This document shows positions 7,269-15,819 of a stretch of DNA of 64,000 bases, piece by piece. The notes beneath the pieces are model-generated. The model did no database searches and was not told the DNA's origin. It was given only the letters and a program-made list of their open reading frames with translations. How positions within the stretch are numbered: the stretch's first letter is position 1; each line of letters begins with the position of its first letter. This DNA comes from Gaiellasilicea sp963811885 (lineage in GTDB: Bacteria; Actinomycetota; Thermoleophilia; Gaiellales; Gaiellaceae): assembly GCA_963811885.1 (NCBI GenBank), contig CAWETB010000008.1:1-64000 (forward strand), given 5' to 3'. Both the position numbers and the translations under genes were made by a program.

Positions 7269-8488
7269 AGACGGTGACCGAGGTGCTGCGCGAGCTTCCC
7301 GCCGGCCGCCGGATCGGCGCCCGCCTCGCCGAGAGCGCCGCGATCCGCGCGCTCGGCCGGGTCGAGCACGGCGCGCTGGAGCTGCGGCTTCCCGGCGGGC
7401 GCGTGTACCGGGCCGGCACGGGCGACCCGATCGTCGTCACCGTCACCTCGAACGACGTCTTCCGCCGGCTCGCGCGCTCTCCCGGCCTCGGCTTCGGCGA
7501 GTCGTACGCCGCCGGCGACTGGCACACCGACGACCTGCCCGGCCTGATCGCGCTCGTCGTGCGCAACCTCGAGACGTGGCGCGCCGGCTCTCGCCTCGCG
7601 CGGCTCGACCGCCACCGCCCTCACGTCTCCCCGCGGCAGGGCCTGCGCAAGGCCCGGGCGAACATCCAGTACCACTACGACCTCGGCAACGACCTCTACC
7701 GGCTCTTCCTCGACGAGTCGATGACCTACTCCTGCGCGCTCTGGGAGGAGGGCGACACGCTCGAGCAGGCGCAGGCTCGGAAGCTGAGGGCGATCTGCGA
7801 GAAGCTGCGCCTGCGCCCCGCCGACCACGTGCTCGAGATCGGCTGCGGCTGGGGCAGCTTCGCGCTGATGGCGGCCGGCGAGTACGGGGCGCGGGTCACC
7901 GGCGTCACGCTCTCCCAGCAGCAGCTCGAGCTCGCCCGCGAGCGCGTCGCGGCGGCCGGCCTCGCCGACCGCATCGAGATCCGCCTCCAGGACTACCGCA
8001 CGCTCGAGGGACAGTTCTCGAAGATCGCCTCGATCGAGATGCTCGAGGCAATCGGCTACGCGCAGTACCCGACCTTCTTCGCCGCCTGCGACCGGCTGCT
8101 CGCCGCTGGCGGACTCGCGGCGATCCAGGTGATCGGGATGCCCGACCAGCGCTTCGAGCGCTACCGGCGCAAGGAGGACTGGATCCAGCGCTACATCTTC
8201 CCCGGCTCGCTGCTGCCGTCGCTCGAGGCGCTGCAGACGGCAATGAGCCGCGCCTCGGGCCTGATGGTCGTCGGGCTCGAGGAGATCGGACCGCACTACG
8301 CGGACACGCTCAAGGTCTGGCGCGAGCGGTTCTTCGCGAGCCTCCCCGCCGTGCGCGCGCTCGGCTTCGACGACCGCTTCATCCGGACCTGGGACTTCTA
8401 CCTCGCCTCCTGCGCGGCGCTGTTCAACACCCGGGCGATCCGCGACATACAAATCGTCCTCGGCCGGCCATTCGAGGAGCCCGCGTGA
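7265..8488 (+). CDS. Cyclopropane-fatty-acyl-phospholipid synthase family methyltransferase
   Basis: 407 residues from GTG 7265. The N-terminal domain carries FGESYAAGDWHTDDLPGL, followed by the linker QYHYDLGNDLYRLFLDESMT and the SAM-binding motif VLEIGCGWGSFALMAA, then SIEMLEAIGY and the region RKEDWIQRYIFPGS. This is the full CFA synthase architecture, transferring a methylene or methyl from SAM to the double bond of a phospholipid acyl chain at the membrane. Together with the FAD and DUF1365 genes it suggests a light-induced change of membrane lipids, as described for LitR regulons. Confidence 0.88.
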   Translation: MKTVTEVLRELPAGRRIGARLAESAAIRALGRVEHGALELRLPGGRVYRAGTGDPIVVTVTSNDVFRRLARSPGLGFGESYAAGDWHTDDLPGLIALVVRNLETWRAGSRLARLDRHRPHVSPRQGLRKARANIQYHYDLGNDLYRLFLDESMTYSCALWEEGDTLEQAQARKLRAICEKLRLRPADHVLEIGCGWGSFALMAAGEYGARVTGVTLSQQQLELARERVAAAGLADRIEIRLQDYRTLEGQFSKIASIEMLEAIGYAQYPTFFAACDRLLAAGGLAAIQVIGMPDQRFERYRRKEDWIQRYIFPGSLLPSLEALQTAMSRASGLMVVGLEEIGPHYADTLKVWRERFFASLPAVRALGFDDRFIRTWDFYLASCAALFNTRAIRDIQIVLGRPFEEPA

Positions 8489-8653
8489 GGCACTAGAGGG
8501 CAGCGTGCAGGCGTTGTCTCTGAAGACAAGATTCCGTGGCGACTCGTGGCCTCAAACGTTCGTCGACGATACCCTCAACGATGCGCAGCGGACCCAGCCG
8601 AGGAACGAAAAGCACCTGCAAATCAGCACGTTTAGAGGCGCTCGTCGGCGGTC

Positions 8654-8682
8654 GCGGGTTCGAGTCCCGTCGCTCCCGTCTC
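8654..8682 (+). other. tRNA 3'-end fragment (T arm plus acceptor strand), possible att site
   Basis: GCGGG-TTCGAGT-CCCGT forms a T arm and is followed by CGCTCCC, an acceptor 3' strand. The 5' acceptor strand (GGGAGCG) and a D arm are not found in the 90 bases upstream, so this is only the 3' part of a tRNA. Bases 8667-8682 equal window bases 1-16. The stretch 8489-8653 before it contains no gene I can support, only a short hairpin (TTGTCT / AGACAA at 8515-8530). Confidence 0.45.
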
Positions 8683-8702
8683 GAGCCCGCCCGCGCGCCT
8701 TT

Positions 8703-8734
8703 GGCCTCGGTGCCGGGCCGCCGGCACCGAGGCC
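8703..8734. terminator. Strong bidirectional hairpin terminator
   Basis: A perfect 14-bp stem (GGCCTCGGTGCCGG and its complement) with a 4-nt GCCG loop, 25 bp beyond the stop of the secreted protein gene on the minus strand. It also closes the light cluster on the plus strand. Confidence 0.6.
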
Positions 8735-8758
8735 TGGTCTGAGCTGAAAACGTGCCGC

Positions 8759-9418
8759 TCAGCTCAAAATGAGGGCGAGCGCGTCCGCGCCGGCGAGCTT
8801 GTAGGCGATGCCGCCGCCGGCGAACGTCACGACGATCGTCACGTTGGTGGCACCGGCGGGGACCTTGCCGTTCCGGGTGCGGAAGGCCATGTCCGTGCCC
8901 GCGATCGTGGTGTCCGGGCCGATCCTGATCCTCAGGAGCACCTTTCCGGCGGCGTCCGCGAACTCGGCGCGAACCTGGGCCCGATTGTTCACGTAGTTGC
9001 CGAGCCAGCCGCTGAGCGTCGCCTTCTTGCCGACCGCAGCCGCCGGCAACGCGATCGTCTGCTTGCCGATCGTCGCCGCCGCGTTGGTCGCATTGGGGAC
9101 GGTGCCGCCGAAGAAGTAGTTCTTGCCCCTGTTCTTCGGCCCCTTGGTTTTCTGGGAGAACCAACCGTTGGGGAATGTGTAGGACGCCGCTCCGAGCTCG
9201 CCCGCGACCGTCGTCCAGCCGGGGACAGCGCCGCTCGCGCCAACCGACGTGATCCCGAGGCCCCCTTCCGCGCCCGGATTCTTGATCAGGTTCTTGCCGC
9301 AGACCGCGCATGCGTCCGTGCCCGCGGAGGCGGTCGCCAGGATCGTGGCGGCGCCGAGCAGCGCCATGACGAAGACGACGGCGACTGTGCGCCGCCTGAT
9401 CGCTTTGGTGGTGTGCAT
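8759..9418 (-). CDS. Secreted protein of unknown function (NPGAEGG jelly-roll type)
   Basis: 219 residues with a signal peptide (RRRTVAVVFVMALLGAATIL, cleavage near ASA-GT). A cysteine pair (CAVCGKN) follows, then NLIKNPGAEGG and a beta-rich region ending TIVVTFAGGGIAYKLAGADALALILS. The start resembles extracellular carbohydrate-binding-like beta-sandwich proteins, but I cannot assign a function. Its promoter region has two GCTTTAG repeats 11 bp apart, the same element that stands between the SARP regulator and its divergent gene, so it is probably a SARP target. Confidence 0.6.
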   Translation of the reverse strand: MHTTKAIRRRTVAVVFVMALLGAATILATASAGTDACAVCGKNLIKNPGAEGGLGITSVGASGAVPGWTTVAGELGAASYTFPNGWFSQKTKGPKNRGKNYFFGGTVPNATNAAATIGKQTIALPAAAVGKKATLSGWLGNYVNNRAQVRAEFADAAGKVLLRIRIGPDTTIAGTDMAFRTRNGKVPAGATNVTIVVTFAGGGIAYKLAGADALALILS

Positions 9419-9473
9419 TTGTGACCTCCGATCGTCGTGTCCCGTGGCTACGGGAGAGACGATCGCGGGCGGC

Positions 9474-9491
9474 GCTTTAGCCTGGCTTTAG
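9474..9491 (-). promoter_or_regulatory. SARP-type heptamer repeats upstream of the secreted protein gene
   Basis: GCTTTAG at 9474-9480 and again at 9485-9491, a pitch of 11 bp, 56-73 bp before the ATG at 9418. SARP regulators bind heptamer direct repeats spaced by one helical turn. The same heptamer core is repeated three times beside the SARP gene at 12579-12607. The rest of the 9419-9616 gap holds only this site and the hairpin at 9580-9609. Confidence 0.5.
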
Positions 9492-9579
9492 CGCGCCCGC
9501 AAGCGCCGCGTGGACCGCATCCACAAGCGGCAGGCGGACACCCTGGTGACCGCCTCGGCGATCCCCCACCAGCCGGGTC

Positions 9580-9609
9580 GGAGGGGGCGGGCGAATGCCC
9601 ACCCCCTCC
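9580..9609 (-). terminator. Hairpin terminator of the metalloprotease gene
   Basis: Inverted repeat with 13-base arms (GGAGGGGGCGGGC and GCCCACCCCCTCC, one non-Watson-Crick position) and a GAAT loop, directly after the stop codon at 9617 on the minus strand. Confidence 0.55.
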
Positions 9610-9616
9610 ACATGAC

Positions 9617-12281
9617 CTACGGGCAGAAGCTGGCGACGATCGTGCCGCGACCCGGGTGCCCCGGACCGGGTGCGTAACCGGGATTCGTCTTCACGACGAC
9701 GATCCGCCCCCAGACACCGTTGACGTTGGAGCCGGCCTTGGCCACCGCGCTCGCCACCACGACGCCCATGTACGAGGGGACCTCGGCCGTGGGGGGCGGG
9801 CTGTTGCCCGCACGGGTCAGGAACGTGGCCCCGCAGACGTCCGCCGGCGTCGTCGTCGGCAACGACGTCACGTCGGCGGCGAAGCCCTTGAACGAGTCGG
9901 GTGCGATGCCGCCCGAGAGCCGGTTCGCCGCCCACCACGAGTCGCCCCACCACGTCACGGTCGAGTTCGCGGTCGCCGACGAGACAGTGGCGTCTCCGAG
10001 CACGAATGCGCCGCGGCTCGGGAAGGCGAACACGATCACCGGCGCGCTCTTGGAGGAGGGCAGGTAGTACGTGTCGCCGCCGAACGCCACGTTGAGCGTC
10101 ATCGGCCCGAGCGTCGAGCCGGAGACTCCCGGGATCGAGCAGCTCGCCGCGCCGGTGGCGTCGGTGACGCCGCTGCACGACTGCAGGCCGAGGGTGAACG
10201 TGATCGTCTGGCCGAACGGGCTCGGCGGGAACGAGCCCTCGTTGTCGTGGCTGTTCTCGCCGCCCTCGACCAGCCTCGCGGAGAGACTCGCGACGCTCGA
10301 GCCGGCGAGGATCACGGTCGGGCCGGTGAAGGTGAGGGACGTCTCCTCCCGCGTGATCGTGAACGTCTGGCTCGAATCGGACGCCGCCTTGTAGATCGTG
10401 TCTCCGGCGAAGGACGGCCGTGATCGTGTAGACGGCCGGCGCCTGCGACATCCTGATGCTGCAGGAGGCCTTGCCGGTCGAGTCCGTGACCGCGGAGCAG
10501 ACGTCGACCGCGCTCAGGCCGATCCGGAACGAGATCGTCTTCCCCGTGACCGGCGAGTTGCCGGCTCCGGGATCGAGGAGCGTCGCGGACATCGTGGCGA
10601 GGTCGTGATAGTGACCAGTGCTCGCCCCGTCGTACGTCAGCGTGGTGGCGAGCGGGAGCGCCCGGATCCGACGCGCCTGCTCGACCGTCAGCTCCGCCTG
10701 CGGGGCGCTCAGCCCCGAGCTCGGGATGGTGACCGTGTCCTTGGCGTTCTTGCCCTTGCCAACGCCTCCGGTCTTGAAGAGCAGCCTGCTCCAGTCGGAC
10801 GTGCTGCCGTTGAGCGTCCCCTGGCCGCCCGCTGCCGTTTGCGTCGAAGCCGGTGCCGCCGTTCGGCGTCGTCCCGTCGCAGCTCCAGTCGACGGGCGAC
10901 AGGGCTGCCTGCGTGAAGACATCTGCGCGTCGTGTTACCGGCGGCGTCCGTGGTCAGGCACGAGTACGTCGTTCCGTAGCCCGACGGGTTCGAGCCGAGA
11001 TTGATGCCGCCGCTCTCGGTGAGCATCGACTCGCTGCAGGTTCAGCGTCGTGTCGCGCGAGTAGTCGAACACCGGGGTGCCGCCACGGAACACGCCGCGG
11101 GTCTGGTAGGCGTAGTTCATGATCGACGGGTAGTTCGGCTTCCAGTTGACGGGGTCGCCGCCACCGTCGCCGCCGCTGTGGTCGAGGCCGAGCACGTGCC
11201 CGAGCTCGTGCATGAACGTGCCGGTCTGCTCGGCCTGGCTGCCGACACCGCCGGTCCAGCCGCCCAGCGTCACCATGAAGCCAAGCCTGTTCCCCGGGGC
11301 CAGTCCGGACGTGTTGTCGTCGACGGGAGGCATGGGCCGTGTGTCCTGGGACATCCACGCGCCCGCGACCGCGTAGTGGAAGATCGGCAGCCGCCCCGTG
11401 GGGACGAAGTTGCTGTTCAGCAGCGTGTAGAAGTTCGCCTCCTGGAAGCCGTCGACGCGGTTCCCGGTGAGGAGGTATCGCGTCCACGGGATCGAGCTGG
11501 CCTGCGAGAGCAGCCCCCAGGTCGGACCGCCCGGGCGAAGCGTGCTGTTCGAGCCCGCGTCGACGATCAGCGTGATCCCCGGCCGGGTCGCGCCGCGGTG
11601 GGTGACCGGATCCTTGTCGAAGGCGTCGATCACCGCGTCGATCGCGGCCTGGCGCAGCTGCTGGTTCCGCGGGGTCGCGTCGGCCATCCAGTCCAGGTGG
11701 ACGAGGACGTTCGGCCGGTCGAGCGCCACGCCCATCGCGGGCAGGTCGACGAACTGCGGTGGGTTCCCGCCGCCGGGATCGATCGTGACGCCGTTCTGCT
11801 TCCAGGCGAGCGGGATCCCGTCGCAGGGCGAGTCGCACTTGAATTTCGTCGTCCGATCCTCGATCACGCCGGACGTCTCGAACGCATATCCCTCGGGCGC
11901 GTTCTCGTCGAAGTCGTCGGTGCCGCCGAAGGGGTTGTTGTAGTGCATGGTCATCTGCGCGCCGCTGCTGCCGACCCAGTACGTGACCGTGAATTCGGTT
12001 CCCGTCGCCACCCCGCACGACTCGGAGGCGATGTCGACCGTCTGGTCGATCTCGACCTTCAGGGGCGGCTCGACGCCCCAGCAGCCGGCGTCCAGCGTCC
12101 CGCTTGCACGGGTCAGAACCTCGTCTGAGCTGTTGGTGAAGTGAACGCGAATGTCTCGCGTCGCTGCGTTCGCCGGCGCCGCGGCCACCAGGCTCGCGAT
12201 TGCGAGCGCGAGCACCAGCATGAGCGGCGGCGATGCGCGCCCGATCCGTGTGGACTCTGAACCTCTCAGTGTGCGGGCCAT
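9617..12281 (-). CDS. Large secreted metzincin-type zinc metalloprotease with Ig-like repeats, four frame breaks
   Basis: Start ATG 12281 gives MARTLRGSESTRIGRA and a signal peptide ending PANAATRD. Around residue 355 lies HELGHVLGLDH, the HExxHxxGxxH zinc site, followed by the Met-turn PSIMNYAYQ, the two marks of metzincins. The C-terminal half has Ig-like repeats (FSGVTDATGAASCSI-type and CSAVTDSTGKASCSI) with paired cysteines, then a domain ending GTIVASFCP. The frame breaks near 11036, 10935, 10830 and 10410; joined, the protein is about 887 residues. The start overlaps the upstream 96-aa gene by 16 bp. It is probably under the SARP operator at 12579. Substrate unknown. Confidence 0.75.
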
Positions 12282-12556
12282 CGAACTCCCTCTCCTTCTC
12301 CGTAGACCACGTGCTCGGGTCGGAGGGCGCGCACGATGTGAGGCGGCGCCGGCGATGCGTTCGCCGAGCCCCCGCGCTCGGCAAAGCGACGCCATGCCTC
12401 CTCGCTCTCCCAGAGAGCCACGACGCGGAAGCCTTCGTCCGTCGGCCCGGCCGCGTGCACGATCAGGCCGGCGGGAGCCGGTCCCGCGAGGGCAGCCGCG
12501 ACGTGCGCGTACTGCTCCCAGCTCGCTGCCACGTCCTCCACGATCACGTATGACAT
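12266..12556 (-). CDS. Small dimeric alpha/beta-barrel (ABM-like) protein
   Basis: 96 residues (MSYVIVEDVAASWEQYAHVA ... AGPTDEGFRVVALWESEEAWRRFAE). The pattern GLIVHAAGPTDEGFR..WES..AW..F is typical of the dimeric ferredoxin-like barrel proteins related to antibiotic-biosynthesis monooxygenases, many of which have no known activity. It is divergent from the SARP gene with an 84-bp gap holding three GCTTTA repeats, and its 3' end overlaps the start of the protease gene, so both are likely one transcript. Confidence 0.65.
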   Translation of the reverse strand: MSYVIVEDVAASWEQYAHVAAALAGPAPAGLIVHAAGPTDEGFRVVALWESEEAWRRFAERGGSANASPAPPHIVRALRPEHVVYGEGEGVRWPAH

Positions 12557-12578
12557 GACGCCGAGCCTCGCCCCGAGC

Positions 12579-12607
12579 GCTTTAGTCCCGCTTTAGCCGC
12601 GGCTTTA
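12579..12607. promoter_or_regulatory. SARP operator: three GCTTTA repeats
   Basis: GCTTTAG at 12579, GCTTTAG at 12590 and GCTTTAC at 12602, spaced 11 and 12 bp, in the divergent gap between the SARP gene (start 12641) and the ABM-like/protease operon (start 12556). Orientation relative to the minus-strand genes is the same as at 9474-9491. Confidence 0.55.
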
Positions 12608-12640
12608 CGGGCCGCAGGCAGCGGACGAGAATAGGCCGCC

Positions 12641-15424
12641 ATGGTTGAGGCGGAGGTGCGCGTGCTCGGACCGGTCGAGGTAGTCGGAGAGGGGGGCGCC
12701 CTCGTCTCGCTCGCGGCCAAGCAGCTGCGGCTGCTCACGGCGCTGGTCGTCGCGGCCGGCCGCGCGTGCGAGGTGGACGAGCTCGTGGAGGCGGTCTGGG
12801 GTGAGTCGCCGCCCGCGTCCGCGCGGAACCTCGTGCAGGTGTACGTCTCGCAACTCCGGAAGGCGCTCCCCGACGGGATCGAGGTGATCACCCGCGGCGG
12901 CGCGTACACGGTCGAGCTCGCACCCGAGCAGCTCGACGCGGCACGCTTCGAGCGCCTTCTCGGCGAGTGCGGAACAGCTCGGCGCGCCGGAAACGCCGCC
13001 CTCGCGGCCTCGCTCGCCGACCGGGCCCTCGGTCTCTGGCGCGGGCGCGCGTACGGGGACCTGGCCTACGAGGAGGTCGCGTCGCGCGAGTCCGAGCGGC
13101 TGGAGGAGCTTCGTCTTGTGGCCGTGGAAGAGCGGATCGACGCGGAGCTCGACCTCGGGCGACATGAGGAGGTGCTCGCCGAGGTTCTCCGGGTTGCGGG
13201 CGAGCACGCGTACCGCGAGCGGTTGCAGGGACAGGCGATGATCGCGCTCTACCGCTGCGGTCGGCAGTCGGAGGCGCTGGAGCACTACGCGGACGTCCGC
13301 GCTCGGCTGAGCCAGGAGGTCGGGCTCGAACCGGGGCCGGGCCTGCGCGAGCTGCAGCGACGGATCCTCCAGCACGACCCCGGACTCACCCCTGCCTCGC
13401 AAAGAGCCCCGGCGGCGGCGAGCCTTCCCGTGCCGCCGACACCGCTCGTGGGCCGCGAGCGTGACCTCGACGAGCTCTGCGCGCTCCTCGATCGGCGCGA
13501 CGCCCGGCTGATCACGCTCACCGGCGCGGGGGGCAGCGGGAAGACGAGACTCGCGATCGAAGCCGCCCGGAGAGTCGGGGGCTCGTTTGCAAACGGCGTC
13601 ACGCTCGTGGAGCTCGCGCCGTTGCGCGATCACGCGCTGGTCCTGCCCACGATCGCCCGCGCTCTCGGCGTCACGGACGATCCGGGCGAGGCGCCGCTCG
13701 ACGCGCTCGCCGCCGCGGTCGCACCACAGGAGCTCCTGCTCGTTCTGGACAACGTCGAGCACCTGCGCGAGGCGGCTCCTGGCTTCGCGCAGCTCGTCGC
13801 CACGGCTCCCCGTCTGACGCTCCTGGTGACGAGCCGCGTCGTCCTGCACGTGTCGGGAGAGCAAGTTGTCTCGGTTGCACCCCTGGCCGAGGACGACGCG
13901 GTTGAGCTGTTCGTGCAGCGGGCGCGGCTCCTCGACCCGGCGTTCGCGCTCACGCCCGCCGTCGAGAGCGACGTCCGCGAGATCTGCCGCCGCGTCGACT
14001 GCCTGCCACTCGCAATCGAGCTGGCCGCGGCACGCGTCCGGACGCTGACGCCTCAGGCGCTGCTCCAACGGCTCGAAACGCGGCTCGGCCTGCTCACCGG
14101 CGGCCCGCGAGACCTGCCGGCGCGGCAGCAGACCCTCCGGGAGACGATCGCCTGGAGCGTCGACCTGCTGGACGAGGAGGAGCGGCGAACGCTCGCCCGG
14201 CTGTCCGTCTTCCCAGGCGGGAGCTCGCTCGACACCGCCGAGAGAGTGTGCGACGCGACCCTCGACACGATCTCCGCGCTCGTCGATCACCATCTCGTCC
14301 AGCGAGCCGAACGCGGGGGCCGGCAGCGGCTCTTGCTTCTCGAGACGATCCACGAGTTCGCGGCCGGCGAGCTCGAGGCGGACCCGGCCGAGCTCGAGCT
14401 CGCGCGACGCCGCCATGCGGAGTGGTGCCAAGCGCTCGTGGAGGAGGCGGCGCCGCATCTGAGCGGCGATCGCCAGAGCGAGTGGCTCGACGTTCTCGAG
14501 GCCGAGCACGACAGCCTTCGCGCGGCGCTCGACCATCTCCATGAGGCCGGGGAACGTGAGCTGGAGCTCGCAATCGCCGTGCCGCTGAGTCGCTTCTGGT
14601 ACGTGCGCGGTTACGTCATCGAGGGGCGCCGCCGCCTGGAGCGAGCGCTCGAGGAAGCCCAGGACCGACCACCGGACGAGCGCCGCCGCGCCTTCACGGC
14701 CGCGGCCTCGCTCGCGCTTCTGCAGGGCGACTACGACGCGGCATCTCACTTTGCCGAGGAAGCGCTCGAGGCGGCTCGCGCTGCCGGCGAGCCGCGCCTC
14801 CTCGCGAACTCGTTCAGCAACCTCGGCGCGATCGTGCTGGCCGCGGGCGACTACGAGCGCGCCGCGTCGGCCCTCGAGCAGGCCGTCCGTCTTGCGCGCG
14901 AGGCAGGAGACGAGCGGATCGCCGCACTCGCGATCAACAACCTCGGAGACCTCGCCCTGACGCAGGGCGACTACGAACGCGCCGGGCCGCTGTTCGAAGA
15001 GAGCCTCGGCCTGCTCCGCGCGCTGTCCGACACGGCGAACATCGCGCGCTCGCTGTTCAACAACGGCGCCGTCGATCTCATGCAAGGGCGCGTAACGGCG
15101 GCGACAGAACGATTCCGCGAGAGCCTGACGCTCTCCCGCCTGGCCGGCGACCAGGAGGACACCGCGTGGTCGCTCCTCGGACTCGCGGCGACGGATGTCG
15201 AGGCCGGGCAGGGCGCGCGCGGAGCCGTGCTCCTCGGGGCGGCCCGAGGAGTGCTCGCGCACATGAGCGCCGCGTTCAAGCCGTTCGAACGAGAGCTCGA
15301 TCGGAGAACGGAGGAACGATCCCGCGCCCTCTCCGGGAATGCACAGCACGAAGCCGGCGTCGCGCAAGGCGTTTCGATGACCCTCGACCAAGCGCTCCAG
15401 GTCGCACTGGGGAACGATTCGTAG
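12641..15424 (+). CDS. SARP/AfsR-like transcriptional regulator (wHTH-BTAD-NB-ARC-TPR)
   Basis: 927 residues. An OmpR-like winged helix (1-95; LGPVEVVGEGGALVSLAAKQ, NLVQVYVSQLRKAL) is followed by a BTAD domain (about 96-250). The STAND ATPase (about 265-560) has Walker A LTGAGGSGKTRLAIEA and Walker B LLLVLDNVEHL, and the C-terminal 350 residues are TPR-like helices (AAGDYERAASALEQAVRLAR and a repeat of it 40 residues on). This is the architecture of AfsR-type activators that respond to nucleotide state and bind heptamer repeats. Likely targets are the GCTTTAG sites at 12579-12607 and 9474-9491. Confidence 0.85.
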   Translation: MVEAEVRVLGPVEVVGEGGALVSLAAKQLRLLTALVVAAGRACEVDELVEAVWGESPPASARNLVQVYVSQLRKALPDGIEVITRGGAYTVELAPEQLDAARFERLLGECGTARRAGNAALAASLADRALGLWRGRAYGDLAYEEVASRESERLEELRLVAVEERIDAELDLGRHEEVLAEVLRVAGEHAYRERLQGQAMIALYRCGRQSEALEHYADVRARLSQEVGLEPGPGLRELQRRILQHDPGLTPASQRAPAAASLPVPPTPLVGRERDLDELCALLDRRDARLITLTGAGGSGKTRLAIEAARRVGGSFANGVTLVELAPLRDHALVLPTIARALGVTDDPGEAPLDALAAAVAPQELLLVLDNVEHLREAAPGFAQLVATAPRLTLLVTSRVVLHVSGEQVVSVAPLAEDDAVELFVQRARLLDPAFALTPAVESDVREICRRVDCLPLAIELAAARVRTLTPQALLQRLETRLGLLTGGPRDLPARQQTLRETIAWSVDLLDEEERRTLARLSVFPGGSSLDTAERVCDATLDTISALVDHHLVQRAERGGRQRLLLLETIHEFAAGELEADPAELELARRRHAEWCQALVEEAAPHLSGDRQSEWLDVLEAEHDSLRAALDHLHEAGERELELAIAVPLSRFWYVRGYVIEGRRRLERALEEAQDRPPDERRRAFTAAASLALLQGDYDAASHFAEEALEAARAAGEPRLLANSFSNLGAIVLAAGDYERAASALEQAVRLAREAGDERIAALAINNLGDLALTQGDYERAGPLFEESLGLLRALSDTANIARSLFNNGAVDLMQGRVTAATERFRESLTLSRLAGDQEDTAWSLLGLAATDVEAGQGARGAVLLGAARGVLAHMSAAFKPFERELDRRTEERSRALSGNAQHEAGVAQGVSMTLDQALQVALGNDS

Positions 15425-15505
15425 CAGTCCCCGCGCTCACGGCTAACGCAATGCCGCGCCAACTACCCCTCCTCCTCCGCTTCAGGAAGAGGCTGCCCCG
15501 CCCCG

Positions 15506-15799
15506 TCAGCGCGCGGGCACGGCTTCGGCCCAGTCGCGCAGGCGGCCGGAGAACTGCGCTACCGCCGGGCTTACCTCGATGACCGAGTCTGCAGGAACGT
15601 TCGCTCGACGAGCCGCGGCGAAGATCGCGTCGGGTGATGGTGCCTCGTAAAGGCAGTAGGTGCGTCGCCGGTCCGCAGTCAGGAACGAGAAGACCCAGTG
15701 CACGCCTTCCTCCACATTGATCTCTTCGATCAGCTTGACGGCGTCGTCGGTGAGGTCGAGCTGCTCGGAGAAGTTGCGCTCGATCATGTACAGCGGCAT
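15506..15799 (-). CDS. DUF4242 (SCO4226-like) protein
   Basis: 97 residues, MPLYMIERNFSEQLDLTDDA ... WVFSFLTADRRRTYCLYEAP. The opening MPxYMIERxF and the later RTYCLYEAPSPDAI are typical of DUF4242, a ferredoxin-like fold family whose Streptomyces member SCO4226 binds nickel. It lies 20 bp upstream (antisense order) of the stop side of the LuxR gene and converges with the SARP gene. Metal binding here is not tested by the sequence. Confidence 0.7.
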   Translation of the reverse strand: MPLYMIERNFSEQLDLTDDAVKLIEEINVEEGVHWVFSFLTADRRRTYCLYEAPSPDAIFAAARRANVPADSVIEVSPAVAQFSGRLRDWAEAVPAR

Positions 15800-15819
15800 G
15801 ACCGGATCCTACCGGCCGC

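Noticed and set aside
8515..8530. TTGTCT-CTGA-AGACAA inverted repeat as an operator
   Set aside because: Only six-base arms, no promoter or gene start beside it; could be part of the end of the CFA transcript.
8605..8682. Complete tRNA gene
   Set aside because: Only a T arm and 3' acceptor strand fit; no matching 5' acceptor strand, D arm or anticodon arm can be folded upstream.
8493..9311. Minus-strand reading frame of 272 codons with RRERRDSNPRPPT
   Set aside because: It is antisense to the tRNA fragment and out of frame with the secreted protein gene; such DSNPRP strings are a known by-product of translating tRNA sequence backwards.
12605..15391. 928-codon minus-strand frame opposite the SARP gene
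   Set aside because: High-GC shadow of the plus-strand gene; composition rich in Arg, Glu, Val and Ala with no domain, while the plus strand has clear wHTH, BTAD and ATPase motifs.
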